55,745 bases of DNA. It comes from Acetobacteraceae bacterium (GTDB taxonomy: Bacteria; Pseudomonadota; Alphaproteobacteria; Acetobacterales; Acetobacteraceae). The notes under the pieces were generated by a model. The model saw only the letters and a list, made by a program, of their open reading frames with translations. It was not told the DNA's origin and did no database searches. Each line of letters starts with the position of its first letter. The stretch's first letter is position 1. A program made the translations under genes and the position numbers. Shown one piece after another: positions 43,912 through 52,831 of this stretch. Location of the stretch: the NCBI GenBank assembly GCA_003506895.1, contig DNXO01000155.1, positions 1 to 55,745 of the forward strand, given 5' to 3'.

Positions 43912-44313
43912 CTAGAGCAATCTGGATAAAATGCCGATGGACAAAAAAGCGCCGGCGATCACGATCACTGTCGACATGATCAAAGAAGGCCGCGCGAGTG
44001 TGAACCGGTAGGATCGACGCAAAATCCGGAGATTCCAGCAATATTCGGCGATACCCATCATGAGCGCCGCCGTCCCTGTCACTGTGAGCAGCACCCCGGC
44101 ATTTCGTGGGGCAGTATCACGAAGTGCGATTTTTCCGATCTCTTGGACCTCCTGAAGAACTTTATAAATGGTATAGCCGAATGTGAGCATCGAGAGAGAC
44201 GTGCGGATCCATGCCATCAACGTCCGGTCCGCCGCCATCATCGTGCGCATCACGCCGAGATCGGGTTCGTTCCCTGTCACTGTGCCTGTTGTTACTTCCT
44301 TTTCGGACGCCAA
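43912..44313 (-). CDS. DUF202 (YidH-like) membrane protein
   Basis: 133-residue inner membrane protein. The DUF202 signature is MRTMMAADRTLMAWIRTSLS with MLTFGYTIYK, followed by two more hydrophobic segments (AGVLLTVTGTAALMMGIAEY; SLIMSTVIVIAGAFLSIGIL). The start is probably TTG 44313: an AGGAG site lies 6 bases upstream and the length then fits the family. An ATG at 44421 would add 36 residues without protein character. Function unknown. Confidence 0.8.
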   Translation of the reverse strand: MASEKEVTTGTVTGNEPDLGVMRTMMAADRTLMAWIRTSLSMLTFGYTIYKVLQEVQEIGKIALRDTAPRNAGVLLTVTGTAALMMGIAEYCWNLRILRRSYRFTLARPSLIMSTVIVIAGAFLSIGILSRLL

Positions 44314-44484
44314 GTTAAGCTCCTGTGTCTCACGTCCATCGCGATGATCCGGCGCGGCTTCGGTACGCGCCACTCCAAGCGTCCATCGAACAGCAGCGCC
44401 CTGGCCGCGCGGGCCAATCAAGGTCCTTAGTGCGCGCGGCCGGTCATCGCCTCCCGATCGCTTTCATCGACGGTGCGCAGAGGG

Positions 44485-45975
44485 TTAGTGGTTGGCGCCG
44501 CCGGAAGCATCCTGCAGGGTCGCCAGCACTGCGTCCAGATTGAACGAGGCCGGCCTCTGACGTGGAGGAAACTTCACGAAGTCTTGGATCTGCTGGGCTA
44601 CAATCGCCTGCATGCCGTACATCAGGTATCCGTGCGAGATGACCCAATCCCAATACGTGTTTGAGTTTTCATCGGCCCGCTCGAAGGGATCCCGGCGTAA
44701 ATTGAACATCTTCGGAATCCGCAATTTCACGAACGGCTCGACCCAGCATGCCATCTGCTTCGCGCGCTGCTCCATGAGCACAAACTTCCAGTCGTTGTAC
44801 CGCATCGACAAAATGTCGCCATCATCGCTGATATAGAAGAAGAACGTGCGCGGGCTGTCTTTGACTTCGCCGGTGAGATACGGGAGCATATTGTACCCAT
44901 CGATGTGGACCTTGAAGGTCTTGGCTCCGGCCTTGTATCCTACGAGAAGCTTCTCCTTGATCTTGGACTCTCCCGCGGCAGCCAGGAACGTTGCCAGCCA
45001 ATCCTGGTGCGTGACAATTCCGTTAAGCACCGTGCCTGCCTTGAACTTTCCGGGCCAGCGGACAAAAGCCGGGACACGCCATCCACCCTCCCAGTTGGTA
45101 TTCTTCTCGGAGCGGAACGGGGTGATGCCGGCATCCGGCCAGCTATTGTAGTGGGGGCCGTTGTCCGTGGAGTACATGACAATCGTGTCGTCCGCGATGC
45201 CCAACTCGTCGAGCTTGTTCAGCATCCTGCCGATGTTTTCGTCGTGGGCTACCATCACGTCATTGTAGTCCCCCTGACCGCTCTTTCCCTTGTGCTTCTC
45301 AGCGGGGTGGGTCCGAAAATGCATGGCCGTGGTGTTATACCAGACGAAAAATGGCTGGTCCGCCTTGTGTGTCTCGTCGATGAAGCGCAGCGCATGGTCC
45401 GTGACCTCGTCGTCGATCGTTTCCATTCGCTTTTTCGTCAGCGGACCGGTGTCCTCGATCTTCTGCCCGCCCTTTCCGTCAGACCAGCAGTGGAGCACGC
45501 CTCGGGGTCCGAACCGCTTTTTGAACTCCGGAATCTTCGGATAATCCGGATCCTCCGGCTCCTCTTCCGCGTTCAGGTGGTAGAGGTTGCCGAAAAACTC
45601 GTCGAATCCGTGGAGGGTTGGCAGAAACTCGTCCTTATCGCCGAGATGGTTCTTGCCGAACTGACCCGTTGCGTAACCCAGCGGCTTCAACAATTCGGCG
45701 ATCGTCGGGTCTTCCGGTGACAATCCCACATCGGCACCCGGCATCCCGACTTTCGTCAGGCCCGTGCGTATCGGGTTTTGGCCTGTGATGAAAGCCGCAC
45801 GCCCAGCCGTGCAACTCTGCTGTGCATAGAAATCGGTGAAAGCCACACCTTCGTTGGCGATCCGATCGATGTTTGGTGTCTGGTAGCCCATCTGTCCGCG
45901 GCTGTTGAAACTGATGTTCCACCAGCCGATGTCGTCGCCCCAAAGGACCAGGATATTCGGCTTCTTCGTTGCCAT
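44485..45975 (-). CDS. Arylsulfatase-type sulfatase
   Basis: 496-residue sulfatase that would hydrolyse a sulfate ester. Metal ligands D14 and D15 are in ILVLWGDDIGW. The formylglycine site is C55-T-A-G-R59 in AQQSCTAGRAAFITGQ, with Ala in place of the usual Pro/Ser. This CxAxR form is compatible with radical SAM (anSME) maturation, and that maturase gene lies directly upstream. Other family segments: KNHLGDKDEFLPTLHGFDEF, YSTDNGPHYNSWPDAGITPF and WEGGWRVPAFVRWPG. No signal peptide is present, so the enzyme appears cytoplasmic unless exported by an unrecognised route. ATG 45975 has AAGGA upstream; the gap to the maturase is 20 bases. Confidence 0.93.
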   Translation of the reverse strand: MATKKPNILVLWGDDIGWWNISFNSRGQMGYQTPNIDRIANEGVAFTDFYAQQSCTAGRAAFITGQNPIRTGLTKVGMPGADVGLSPEDPTIAELLKPLGYATGQFGKNHLGDKDEFLPTLHGFDEFFGNLYHLNAEEEPEDPDYPKIPEFKKRFGPRGVLHCWSDGKGGQKIEDTGPLTKKRMETIDDEVTDHALRFIDETHKADQPFFVWYNTTAMHFRTHPAEKHKGKSGQGDYNDVMVAHDENIGRMLNKLDELGIADDTIVMYSTDNGPHYNSWPDAGITPFRSEKNTNWEGGWRVPAFVRWPGKFKAGTVLNGIVTHQDWLATFLAAAGESKIKEKLLVGYKAGAKTFKVHIDGYNMLPYLTGEVKDSPRTFFFYISDDGDILSMRYNDWKFVLMEQRAKQMACWVEPFVKLRIPKMFNLRRDPFERADENSNTYWDWVISHGYLMYGMQAIVAQQIQDFVKFPPRQRPASFNLDAVLATLQDASGGANH

Positions 45976-45995
45976 GGTGTTTCCTTCCGAGTTCG

Positions 45996-47507
45996 CTAGT
46001 TGAAGAAATCGGCGTTGTCGCCGAGATGCCGTGCCTTATCGCCAGCCGGTGCACCAAGTCTCCCGTCGGTCGGAAGTCCCGTTTGCCGGGACATGGCCCC
46101 CCCGTCCTGTGTCGTATTCGTCCAGGCTTGCGGTCCGCTGAAGGGCGAGGCAGGCGCTCTGTCGCCGTGGCAGAATCGGAACTTTCGGCCGCTTCCGCAC
46201 GGGCAAGGCTTGTAGGGCCCGCGCTTTCCGTCCTCGGCCTTGATCAACGCCATCACGTCAGAAGGCGGGCCGCCTTGCTGCAGCAACTGGACCATCCGTC
46301 GCATCGCTGGCCGGGTATGCGTGAAGAACAGCTCAAGGCCAGAACAGAGGTAGTTCTGGCCGGGATCGCCATCGCGCGAAAGTACGAACCGATCTTTCGG
46401 ACAGCCGCCATTGCACAGGGGCCTGACCGCGCACTGTTGGCACTGGGTGGTAAGCGTATCACGCTTGTTCTGTCCAAATCCGCGCTGCTCAGGCGAGGCC
46501 ATCAGGTCCTGCAGGTGCGTGCGGTGAATGTTACCCAGCAGAAAGCGTGGCTCGACGAAGTGGTCGCAGGCATAGAGATCGCCATTGGACTCCAACGCCG
46601 GCCCGTAGCCGCAGGTGGGGGCGTGGATGCACAGCAGATGGCGGCCAAAATAAGCCTCCAGCGTGACGTCGAAGAGCTGGACATAAACCTGGCCGATGTC
46701 GTGTCGAACCCATTCCTCGAAAACATCAACAAGAAAGCGGCCATATTGCTCGCTGCCGACCGAACGCTTCGTAACGAGGTTGCCGGTTTGAGTATAAAAT
46801 GGGCGCTTTTGGCCAACCTCTTGACCCCAGCCCTCGTTCGCGAGTTCCAACGTCTCAACGGTCGCACGCTCGACAATCGGGATAAACTGAACCCACTTCG
46901 CGCCAAGTTCATCGCGGAAAAAGCGATAGACGATGCGGCCGTATTTCTCGTTGGCTGCGTTGACCGTGCACAGAATATTGAATTCGACCCCGTGCCGGCG
47001 CAGGAGCGCCCAGCCCCGCATGACCAGGTCAAAAGTCCCCTGTCCGCGGCGGTCGACCCGGTAGGTGTCGTGGAGCTCGCGTGGGCCATCGACGCTCAGG
47101 CCCACCAGAAAGTTGTGCTCCTTGAAGAAGGCGCACCAATCATCATCGATCAGGAGACCGTTGGTCTGGAGGGTGTGTTCCACTTTCTGGCCGGGCCGGC
47201 GGTATTTCTCAATGAGTTCGACAGCGCGCTTGAAGAAATCAACCCTCATGAGCGTTGGTTCGCCCCCCTGCCACGCCACGGTTACCTGGGGGGTGCGGTG
47301 CGACTCCAGCAACTGACGGATGTAAGCCTCCAGCGTGGCATCGGACATACGGTGCTTGTCGTTCGGATACAGCGCTTCCTTGGATAAGAAAAAGCAGTAA
47401 GTGCAATCGATGTTGCAAGTGGATCCGGTCGGCTTTGCCAGCAGATGGAAGCCCGGTGGGGCGTCACTGGACGGCAGCCGAGGGGAAGGTCCAATGAGGT
47501 TTTTCAT
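45996..47507 (-). CDS. Anaerobic sulfatase-maturating radical SAM enzyme with SEC-C tail
   Basis: 503-residue radical SAM/SPASM enzyme that oxidises the sulfatase active-site Cys (or Ser) to formylglycine. The radical cluster motif is C31-NID-C35-TY-C38. The maturase segment VAWQGGEPTLM and the auxiliary-cluster cysteines (HAPTCGYGPALESNGDLYAC, CQQCAVRPLCNGGCPKDRF) are present. About residues 430-455 are a SEC-C zinc motif (YKPCPCGSGRKFRFCHGD), followed by a roughly 50-residue low-complexity tail. ATG 47507 was chosen because the family begins at about this point; the open frame extends to 47588 but without a better site. It is first in the operon with the sulfatase. The SEC-C addition is not part of the classical anSME core. 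Confidence 0.92.
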   Translation of the reverse strand: MKNLIGPSPRLPSSDAPPGFHLLAKPTGSTCNIDCTYCFFLSKEALYPNDKHRMSDATLEAYIRQLLESHRTPQVTVAWQGGEPTLMRVDFFKRAVELIEKYRRPGQKVEHTLQTNGLLIDDDWCAFFKEHNFLVGLSVDGPRELHDTYRVDRRGQGTFDLVMRGWALLRRHGVEFNILCTVNAANEKYGRIVYRFFRDELGAKWVQFIPIVERATVETLELANEGWGQEVGQKRPFYTQTGNLVTKRSVGSEQYGRFLVDVFEEWVRHDIGQVYVQLFDVTLEAYFGRHLLCIHAPTCGYGPALESNGDLYACDHFVEPRFLLGNIHRTHLQDLMASPEQRGFGQNKRDTLTTQCQQCAVRPLCNGGCPKDRFVLSRDGDPGQNYLCSGLELFFTHTRPAMRRMVQLLQQGGPPSDVMALIKAEDGKRGPYKPCPCGSGRKFRFCHGDRAPASPFSGPQAWTNTTQDGGAMSRQTGLPTDGRLGAPAGDKARHLGDNADFFN

Positions 47508-47693
47508 AACTTTGACTTCAAGACGTCTCGAATATACGTTCTCTCCCGAACCGCGGCCGCACCCGCCGCGGGTCACCAGGCGGAACAAAGCCTCAAGACA
47601 ATGCCTGCATCGGCAACCGACTTCGCTTTTTGGGACAGATCGGGGCCGGGCAGCACGCTGGCTGCGCCGAGGACCGGCCCCGTCCGTTCTAAA

Positions 47694-48116
47694 TCAGGCG
47701 CCGCCGCCGCCCTCACCGCCGGCCACGCGCGGAACATTCAAATAAACGTCGTCACAGGCGGTGCCCGAGCCTGTAATTTGAACATTGATATAAGGCCCGG
47801 CAGCCCTCCCCTTAACCACGGCCTTCCTGCCCTGCCCTCCGACCTCCTGGGCGTCCATCTCGAATGTTCTATCCTTGTTGAGCGCCCCGGCCAGTCTAGC
47901 CATGTGCTGTCCGTGGTCCCACGCAACAAAGCCAGTCAGGCTGTTGTCCGCCCCGAGGGTAATATGCCAGTCCAGCCCGGGGCAGCCACCAACTGCCGGT
48001 CCGGTATGGAATGCGTACAGCGCATCCTTGCTTTGCTGCGCCATTGCGGGACTAACAAAGGCAGCGGCCGACAACGCGATCAAGGCGACCTTCGCACTGA
48101 ACATCTTCGATTTCAT
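47694..48116 (-). CDS. Small secreted protein of unknown function
   Basis: 140-residue exported protein. ATG 48116 has a strong GGAGGAAG site 5-6 bases upstream and starts a clean signal peptide (KVALIALSAAAFVSPAMAQQ). The mature part has the pattern HTGPAVGGCPGLDWHITLGA, FVAWDHGQHMARLAGAL and GSGTACDDVYLNVPRVAG, with two cysteines that could form a disulfide. It resembles small periplasmic proteins with a single beta-rich domain; I do not recognise a named family. It lies upstream of, and on the same strand as, the maturase-sulfatase pair. Confidence 0.7.
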   Translation of the reverse strand: MKSKMFSAKVALIALSAAAFVSPAMAQQSKDALYAFHTGPAVGGCPGLDWHITLGADNSLTGFVAWDHGQHMARLAGALNKDRTFEMDAQEVGGQGRKAVVKGRAAGPYINVQITGSGTACDDVYLNVPRVAGGEGGGGA

Positions 48117-48789
48117 CGATACTTCCTCCGTTTGAACAGCGCCTGGCCGTTCCGATTGGCACCATCTGATGTGTAGTAGGCAAGAGCGGACAGGCCTATG
48201 CAGAAATGGCAAATGTAGCGTGCGGATAACCGATTGAACGAGAAAGTAACTGCTGCTGCCCCCGCGGCCTGTCCGGTCGCTTCGACTGGGTTCAATCGCG
48301 TGGCTTCCACAAAGCGGCTGTCAGGTGTGACCCGTGGCAGCCGGGGAGTATCCTAATCGTTCTGGCCGAAGGTTAGCCGTTCGCGAGCCTCCGTTCCAGG
48401 CGCCGATTTTCTAACACCATTCCGTTGCAAACTCGGACCAATATGGGCACTGTCAGTATAGTGGTGACCATGATCTTGTTGTGCTGCGCGGGTGCGTGTT
48501 TGACAACCTTCTCGGCGATGATCGTTTTCCCCTGTTGCCCCATCCGCCAACCACCCGAGGGGACCAACAGGTTACTGTTGGCCGTGTATGTGATGGCTCC
48601 CTGCGCCCGGCTGATCGGTTGCCTGTCGGATTCGCGTTGTCGCGCCTGGATGCGCCATCCTTGCCTGGCACAGACACGCTGGCGTTCGGCGGGTCTTTGG
48701 CGAAGCTGCCCTCAGCCGCTGTCCCACTGGTGCGCGGCCGTCGACGGCACTGAAGGCATCCTCTGGGATCGTGCGCCACTCCCGCCCGT
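48117..48789. other. Long intergenic region, no confident gene
   Basis: About 670 bases between the small secreted protein gene and the MetE-like gene. The only frame with some protein character is minus 48373-48567 (64 codons), with a hydrophobic stretch (IMVTTILTVPILVRVCNGM) and a charged tail (LENRRLERRLANG). It has no ribosome-binding site or family match I recognise. The part next to 48117 should hold the promoter of the small secreted protein gene. Confidence 0.4.
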
Positions 48790-49830
48790 TTATCCAGCCA
48801 ACTCCCGCCGCACGATCGCCGCGCCGTCGGCGAGCGACTTCAGCTTAGCGAAAGCGATCCCCCGAGGCAGGTACTTCATCCCGCAATCCGGCGCCGCCAC
48901 CAGCTTATCGGCCGCGACGAACCGCAGCCCGTCGCGGATACGCCCGGCCACTGTCTGTGCCGACTCCGCTGCCGGGTCGTTCAGGTCCAACACCCCCAGC
49001 ATGATCGTCTTGCCAGCGAGATCCCGCAGAATGCCCAGATCCAGCTTCGGCTGCGCCGCCTCTATTGAAATCTGTTGGGCGACCGTATCGCCCAATTCCG
49101 CGAGAAATCCGTAACCACTGGGCTTTTCCGAAACCACCGCTGCGTACCCAAAGCAGACATGCACGACGGTCGGACCCTCTATCCCCTCCAGGGCTCGGTT
49201 GATCGCCTTAATCCCGTAGCGCAGCGCCTTGTCCGGCGCGGTACGCACCCACGGTTCGTCCAACTGCACCACATCAACGCCCGTGGCCTTCAGCGCCCGA
49301 AGTTCCTGGTTCACCGCGATGGCATAATCCATCGCGAGTTCTTCCTCGTCCTTATAGAAGTCGTTTTGCACCTGCCGCGACAGGGTAAACGGGCCGGGAA
49401 GTGTGATCTTGGTCGCGTGCGTCGCATTTTCACGCAGGAACACCGCATCCCGTGTTTCGACGCCCGCGACACGGCGGATCGCGCCGACGACGCGCGGCAC
49501 TTTGGTGACCCGCCCGCCGGACGAGCGCAGTTCGCCCGGGGTTTCCGCATCCACCCCTTCCAGGGCGAGCGCGAAGCGGTTGGAGTAGCTCTCCCGCCTG
49601 ATCTCACCATCGGTTATGATGTCAATTCCGGCGCGCTCCATGTCGCGTATGGCCAGGATCGTCGCATCGTCCTGTGCCCGCTCCAGCAAAGTCTCCGGCA
49701 CCCGCCACATGTCATGCGCATGGGCACGCGGCACGCCGTGATGATGCAGCGTCGCGCGATCGACCAGCCAGTCTGGCTGGGGATAGCTGCCGACGACGGT
49801 GGTGGGCAGCAGATGGCTGGGATAGGGCAT
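48790..49830 (-). CDS. MetE-like (cobalamin-independent methionine synthase C-terminal fold) protein
   Basis: 346-residue protein of the short MetE-like group, corresponding to the catalytic C-terminal half of methionine synthase MetE. Zinc ligands are in place: H224 and C226 in VVHVCFG, E257 in ISIEAAQPKLD and C316 in AAPDCGMKYLPR. Other family stretches: TTVVGSYPQPDWLV, DIITDGEIRRESYSNRFA and VVQLDEPWVRTAP. Short forms can act on methyl donors other than folate; the true substrate is unknown. ATG 49830 has a GGAGG site 9 bases upstream. It lies downstream of an SDR gene on the same strand. Confidence 0.88.
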   Translation of the reverse strand: MPYPSHLLPTTVVGSYPQPDWLVDRATLHHHGVPRAHAHDMWRVPETLLERAQDDATILAIRDMERAGIDIITDGEIRRESYSNRFALALEGVDAETPGELRSSGGRVTKVPRVVGAIRRVAGVETRDAVFLRENATHATKITLPGPFTLSRQVQNDFYKDEEELAMDYAIAVNQELRALKATGVDVVQLDEPWVRTAPDKALRYGIKAINRALEGIEGPTVVHVCFGYAAVVSEKPSGYGFLAELGDTVAQQISIEAAQPKLDLGILRDLAGKTIMLGVLDLNDPAAESAQTVAGRIRDGLRFVAADKLVAAPDCGMKYLPRGIAFAKLKSLADGAAIVRRELAG

Positions 49831-49899
49831 GAACGTGAACCTCCGGTACCATGATCGCACCGCGATGCGGCGGCGGCAAACCCGCCGAATCAGCGGCCG

Positions 49900-50700
49900 C
49901 TACCCCGGTTCGATCGGCATCCGCGCGATGCTTAGCCACGCAACCGGTGCGCCGGCGGCCTCGGCGGCTCGGGCCGGCGGCAATCCCGCATCCCAATCCG
50001 CTGCGATGAACCGCCGGCCGCTGACCGTGGCGGCCGCATCGGATACCAGCCATAGCAACGGCGGCAACATGATCTCTGGTCGTAACATCTTCGAGCGGTC
50101 TCCCGCATCGCCTACCAGAGGCGTATCGGTCACGCCCCCCGGTACCAGCACGTTCGCGGTGACGGCGGTGTCCTTCAAATCCGCCGCCAGCACCGCCATC
50201 GAAGACTCCGCCGCCGCCTTGCTGGAGCCGTAGAGCAGGTAGCCCTCGCGCACCATCGTCCCCAGGCTGGTTGTCACCGTGATAATCCGCCCGCTGTTCG
50301 CCTTCAGCATGTGCGGTAAAACCGCTCGGGACATCATGATCGGCCCCGTGGCGTTGACTGTCAGGAAGCGGTTCCACTGCTCCGGCGTCACCTCCCAGAA
50401 GCGAATAGGATTACGCCGCTGGTCCTCCCGGATCGCCGCCTGGCCAATGCCGGCGTTGTTCACCAGGACGTCGATCCGGCCAAACGCACGCAACGTCTCG
50501 GAGACGATCCGGTCGAACGAGTCCGGCTGCGCCAGATCGGCGGCAACCGGCTTGATCGGGGCGGGCAGGGTGGCCAGCGCTTCGGCATTGCGGTCCACCG
50601 CGACGATATCGAAACCCGCCGCGGACAAGCCCAACGCCATTGCCCGTCCCATTCCGCTCGCGGCACCCGTGACGATGGCGGATTTGCGTTGTGTTGGCAT
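49900..50700 (-). CDS. Short-chain dehydrogenase/reductase (SDR)
   Basis: 266-residue NAD(P)-dependent oxidoreductase. Cofactor motif TGAASGMG at 11-18, D36 after the second strand (suggesting NAD preference), NNAGIG at 81-86, and catalytic S145, Y157 and K161 (YGSSK). The substrate is not readable. ATG 50700 has GGAGG upstream. It sits between the dicarboxylate transporter and the MetE-like gene on one strand. Confidence 0.92.
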   Translation of the reverse strand: MPTQRKSAIVTGAASGMGRAMALGLSAAGFDIVAVDRNAEALATLPAPIKPVAADLAQPDSFDRIVSETLRAFGRIDVLVNNAGIGQAAIREDQRRNPIRFWEVTPEQWNRFLTVNATGPIMMSRAVLPHMLKANSGRIITVTTSLGTMVREGYLLYGSSKAAAESSMAVLAADLKDTAVTANVLVPGGVTDTPLVGDAGDRSKMLRPEIMLPPLLWLVSDAAATVSGRRFIAADWDAGLPPARAAEAAGAPVAWLSIARMPIEPG

Positions 50701-50762
50701 GGTTGGTTCCTCCCTGCCGGGAGTGTGCGACGGATGCGGCGTCCTGCCAAATGCGCCGCGCC

Positions 50763-52058
50763 CTACTCCGCCAGAACCGCCTCTTCCACGCCGCTGGGCT
50801 GGTCAAGGATCGCCCGAGCCTTGGCGACATCAAGCGTACCTTCCCACCAGGAGACGAACATCGTCGCCACGGTGTTGCCGAACAGGTTGGTGATCGCCCG
50901 CGCCTCGCTCATGAACCGGTCGATACCCAGCACCAGGACCATGCCAGCCACTGGCACCTTCCCGTTCATCGTTGCCAGCGTCGCCGCCAAGGTAATGAAC
51001 CCACCCCCGGTCACCGTCGCCGCCCCTTTCGACGTCAGCAGCAGCACGGCCAGGATCAGCAGATAATCCCCCCACGTCAGCGGAATGTTCAGCGCCTGGG
51101 CAATGAACGCGATCGCCATGGTGAAGTAGATCGACGACCCGTCCAGGTTAAACGCATAGCCCAACGGCACCGTCAGCCCGACCAGCGACTTGCCGCAGCC
51201 CAGCAGCTCCAGCTTTTCCATCAGCGTCGGCATCGCGGCCTCGGATGAGGAGGTGCCCAGCACGATCAGGAACTCCTCCTTCACGAAGCGAAGGATTTTC
51301 AGGATGTTGAATCCCATGACGGCCGCCACTAAGCCCATGCCCACGAAGATGAAGATCGCGCAGGTCAGGTAGAAGCACAGCATCAGGAACCCAAGCTGAG
51401 CCAGCGCGCCGATGCCGTATTTGCCGATGGTGAACGCCATCGCGCCAAACGCCCCCAGCGGCGCGGCCCGCATGATGATAGCGATCACGCCGAACAGCGC
51501 GCCCCCGGCCTCATCCAGGAAGTGGACCACGTTCTTGCCGCGCTCCCCCATGCGCGACAGGCCCAGGCCGAACAGCACCGCGAACAGCAGCACCTGCAGG
51601 ATCTCGCCCTTGGAGAACGCATCGGCGACGGTGTTCGGGATGATGTTCAGCAGGAACGTGACCACGTCCTGGTGCGGCGCGTTGACGTAGGTTGCGACCG
51701 CCTTGCCGTCCAGTGTCGCGGGATTCACGTTAAGCCCGGCTCCCGGCTGGATCACGTGCGCGACGATCAGGCCGATGAACATTGCCAGTGTGGTCATCAC
51801 CTCAAAATACATGATCGCCTTGATGCCGATCCGCCCGACCTCTTTCGCGTCGGTCAGCTTGGCGATGCCAACCACGACCGTGACGAACACGATCGGCGCG
51901 ATGATCATCCGCACCAGTTTGATGAATGCGTCGCCGAACGGCTGCATCTTGACCGCGAGGTCGGGCCAGAAGTGTCCCAGCGCCGCGCCGATGATCACGC
52001 CCGCCAGCACTTGGATATAAAGCCCCTTGGCGGAGCGCGCGCTCGTTCCCGCTACCAT
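50763..52058 (-). CDS. dctA: C4-dicarboxylate (DctA-type) sodium/proton symporter
   Basis: 431-residue inner membrane symporter of the dicarboxylate/amino acid:cation family. Signatures: the serine-rich hairpin TSSSEAAMPTLMEKL, GYAFNLDGSSIYFTMAIAF, and LTSKGAATVTGGGFITLAAT. Multiple transmembrane helices begin with QVLAGVIIGAALGHFWPDLA. Closest in style to DctA, which imports succinate, fumarate and malate. ATG 52058 was chosen; an upstream in-frame TTG at 52067 has poor spacing. It diverges from the FahA-family hydrolase gene, which could make fumarate. Confidence 0.9.
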   Translation of the reverse strand: MVAGTSARSAKGLYIQVLAGVIIGAALGHFWPDLAVKMQPFGDAFIKLVRMIIAPIVFVTVVVGIAKLTDAKEVGRIGIKAIMYFEVMTTLAMFIGLIVAHVIQPGAGLNVNPATLDGKAVATYVNAPHQDVVTFLLNIIPNTVADAFSKGEILQVLLFAVLFGLGLSRMGERGKNVVHFLDEAGGALFGVIAIIMRAAPLGAFGAMAFTIGKYGIGALAQLGFLMLCFYLTCAIFIFVGMGLVAAVMGFNILKILRFVKEEFLIVLGTSSSEAAMPTLMEKLELLGCGKSLVGLTVPLGYAFNLDGSSIYFTMAIAFIAQALNIPLTWGDYLLILAVLLLTSKGAATVTGGGFITLAATLATMNGKVPVAGMVLVLGIDRFMSEARAITNLFGNTVATMFVSWWEGTLDVAKARAILDQPSGVEEAVLAE

Positions 52059-52144
52059 TGCCTGCAATCCCTCTTTCCCGTATGTCCGGCCAGTCTCGTG
52101 CGACTGTGATCAATCCGTATTGATCCATAACAAGGTGCAACAGA

Positions 52145-52831
52145 ATGGCTGATTACGTCATCTCCCCGCCGGCTATTACGTCCGTTCCGGTCGCGGGCGG
52201 CGGTAGTTTTCCCGTCAGGCGTGTCTTTTGCGTCGGCCGTAACTACGCCGAACACGCCAGGGAGATGGGCAGCGATCCGGATCGCGAGCCGCCGTTCTTC
52301 TTCATGAAGCCAGCGGACGCTCTGCTGCTGAACGACGCCGACATGCCGTATCCGCCGCAAAGCAAGCAATTACACCATGAGATGGAGCTCGTCGTCGCCA
52401 TCGGCACCGGCGGCAAGAACATCGCCGAAGCTGACGCGCTGAACCACGTCTGGGGCTATGCCGCCGGTCTGGATATGACCCGCCGCGACCTTCAGAATGC
52501 CGCGAAGAAGGAAGGCAAGCCCTGGGACATGGGCAAGGGCTTCGACCACTCAGCCCCGATCGGCTTGATGGTTCCGGCCTCCAAGATCGGCCATCCGGCC
52601 ACCGGACTGATCGAGCTGAAGGTCAACGGCAAGGTGCGCCAAACGTCCGACCTGTCGAAGATGATCTGGAACGTGCAGGAAACCATCGCCTATCTGTCCG
52701 GCTTGGTCACCTTGGCGCCCGGCGACCTGATCTACACCGGCACGCCGGAGAATGTCGCCGCTGTCGAACGCGGCGACCTGCTGGAGGGCGTGGTCGAGGG
52801 TGTCGGTTCGGTGAAGACCCGCATCGTTTGA
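52145..52831 (+). CDS. Fumarylacetoacetate hydrolase family protein (fumarylpyruvate-hydrolase-like)
   Basis: 228-residue hydrolase of the FAH family that cleaves C-C bonds in acylpyruvates. Metal ligands E79 and E81 (LHHEMELVVAIG) and D110 (AAGLDMTRRDLQ) are visible, with FCVGRNYAEHAREMG and LIYTGTPENVAAV as family landmarks. The N-terminus is typical of fumarylpyruvate hydrolases of gentisate breakdown, but without a gentisate dioxygenase in the window this stays open. Its stop overlaps the exonuclease III start (TGATG). Confidence 0.88.
   Translation: MADYVISPPAITSVPVAGGGSFPVRRVFCVGRNYAEHAREMGSDPDREPPFFFMKPADALLLNDADMPYPPQSKQLHHEMELVVAIGTGGKNIAEADALNHVWGYAAGLDMTRRDLQNAAKKEGKPWDMGKGFDHSAPIGLMVPASKIGHPATGLIELKVNGKVRQTSDLSKMIWNVQETIAYLSGLVTLAPGDLIYTGTPENVAAVERGDLLEGVVEGVGSVKTRIV

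Noticed and set aside
45969..47387. Long plus-strand open frame opposite the sulfatase maturase
   Set aside because: The minus strand carries clear radical SAM motifs; the opposite frame has no recognisable feature.
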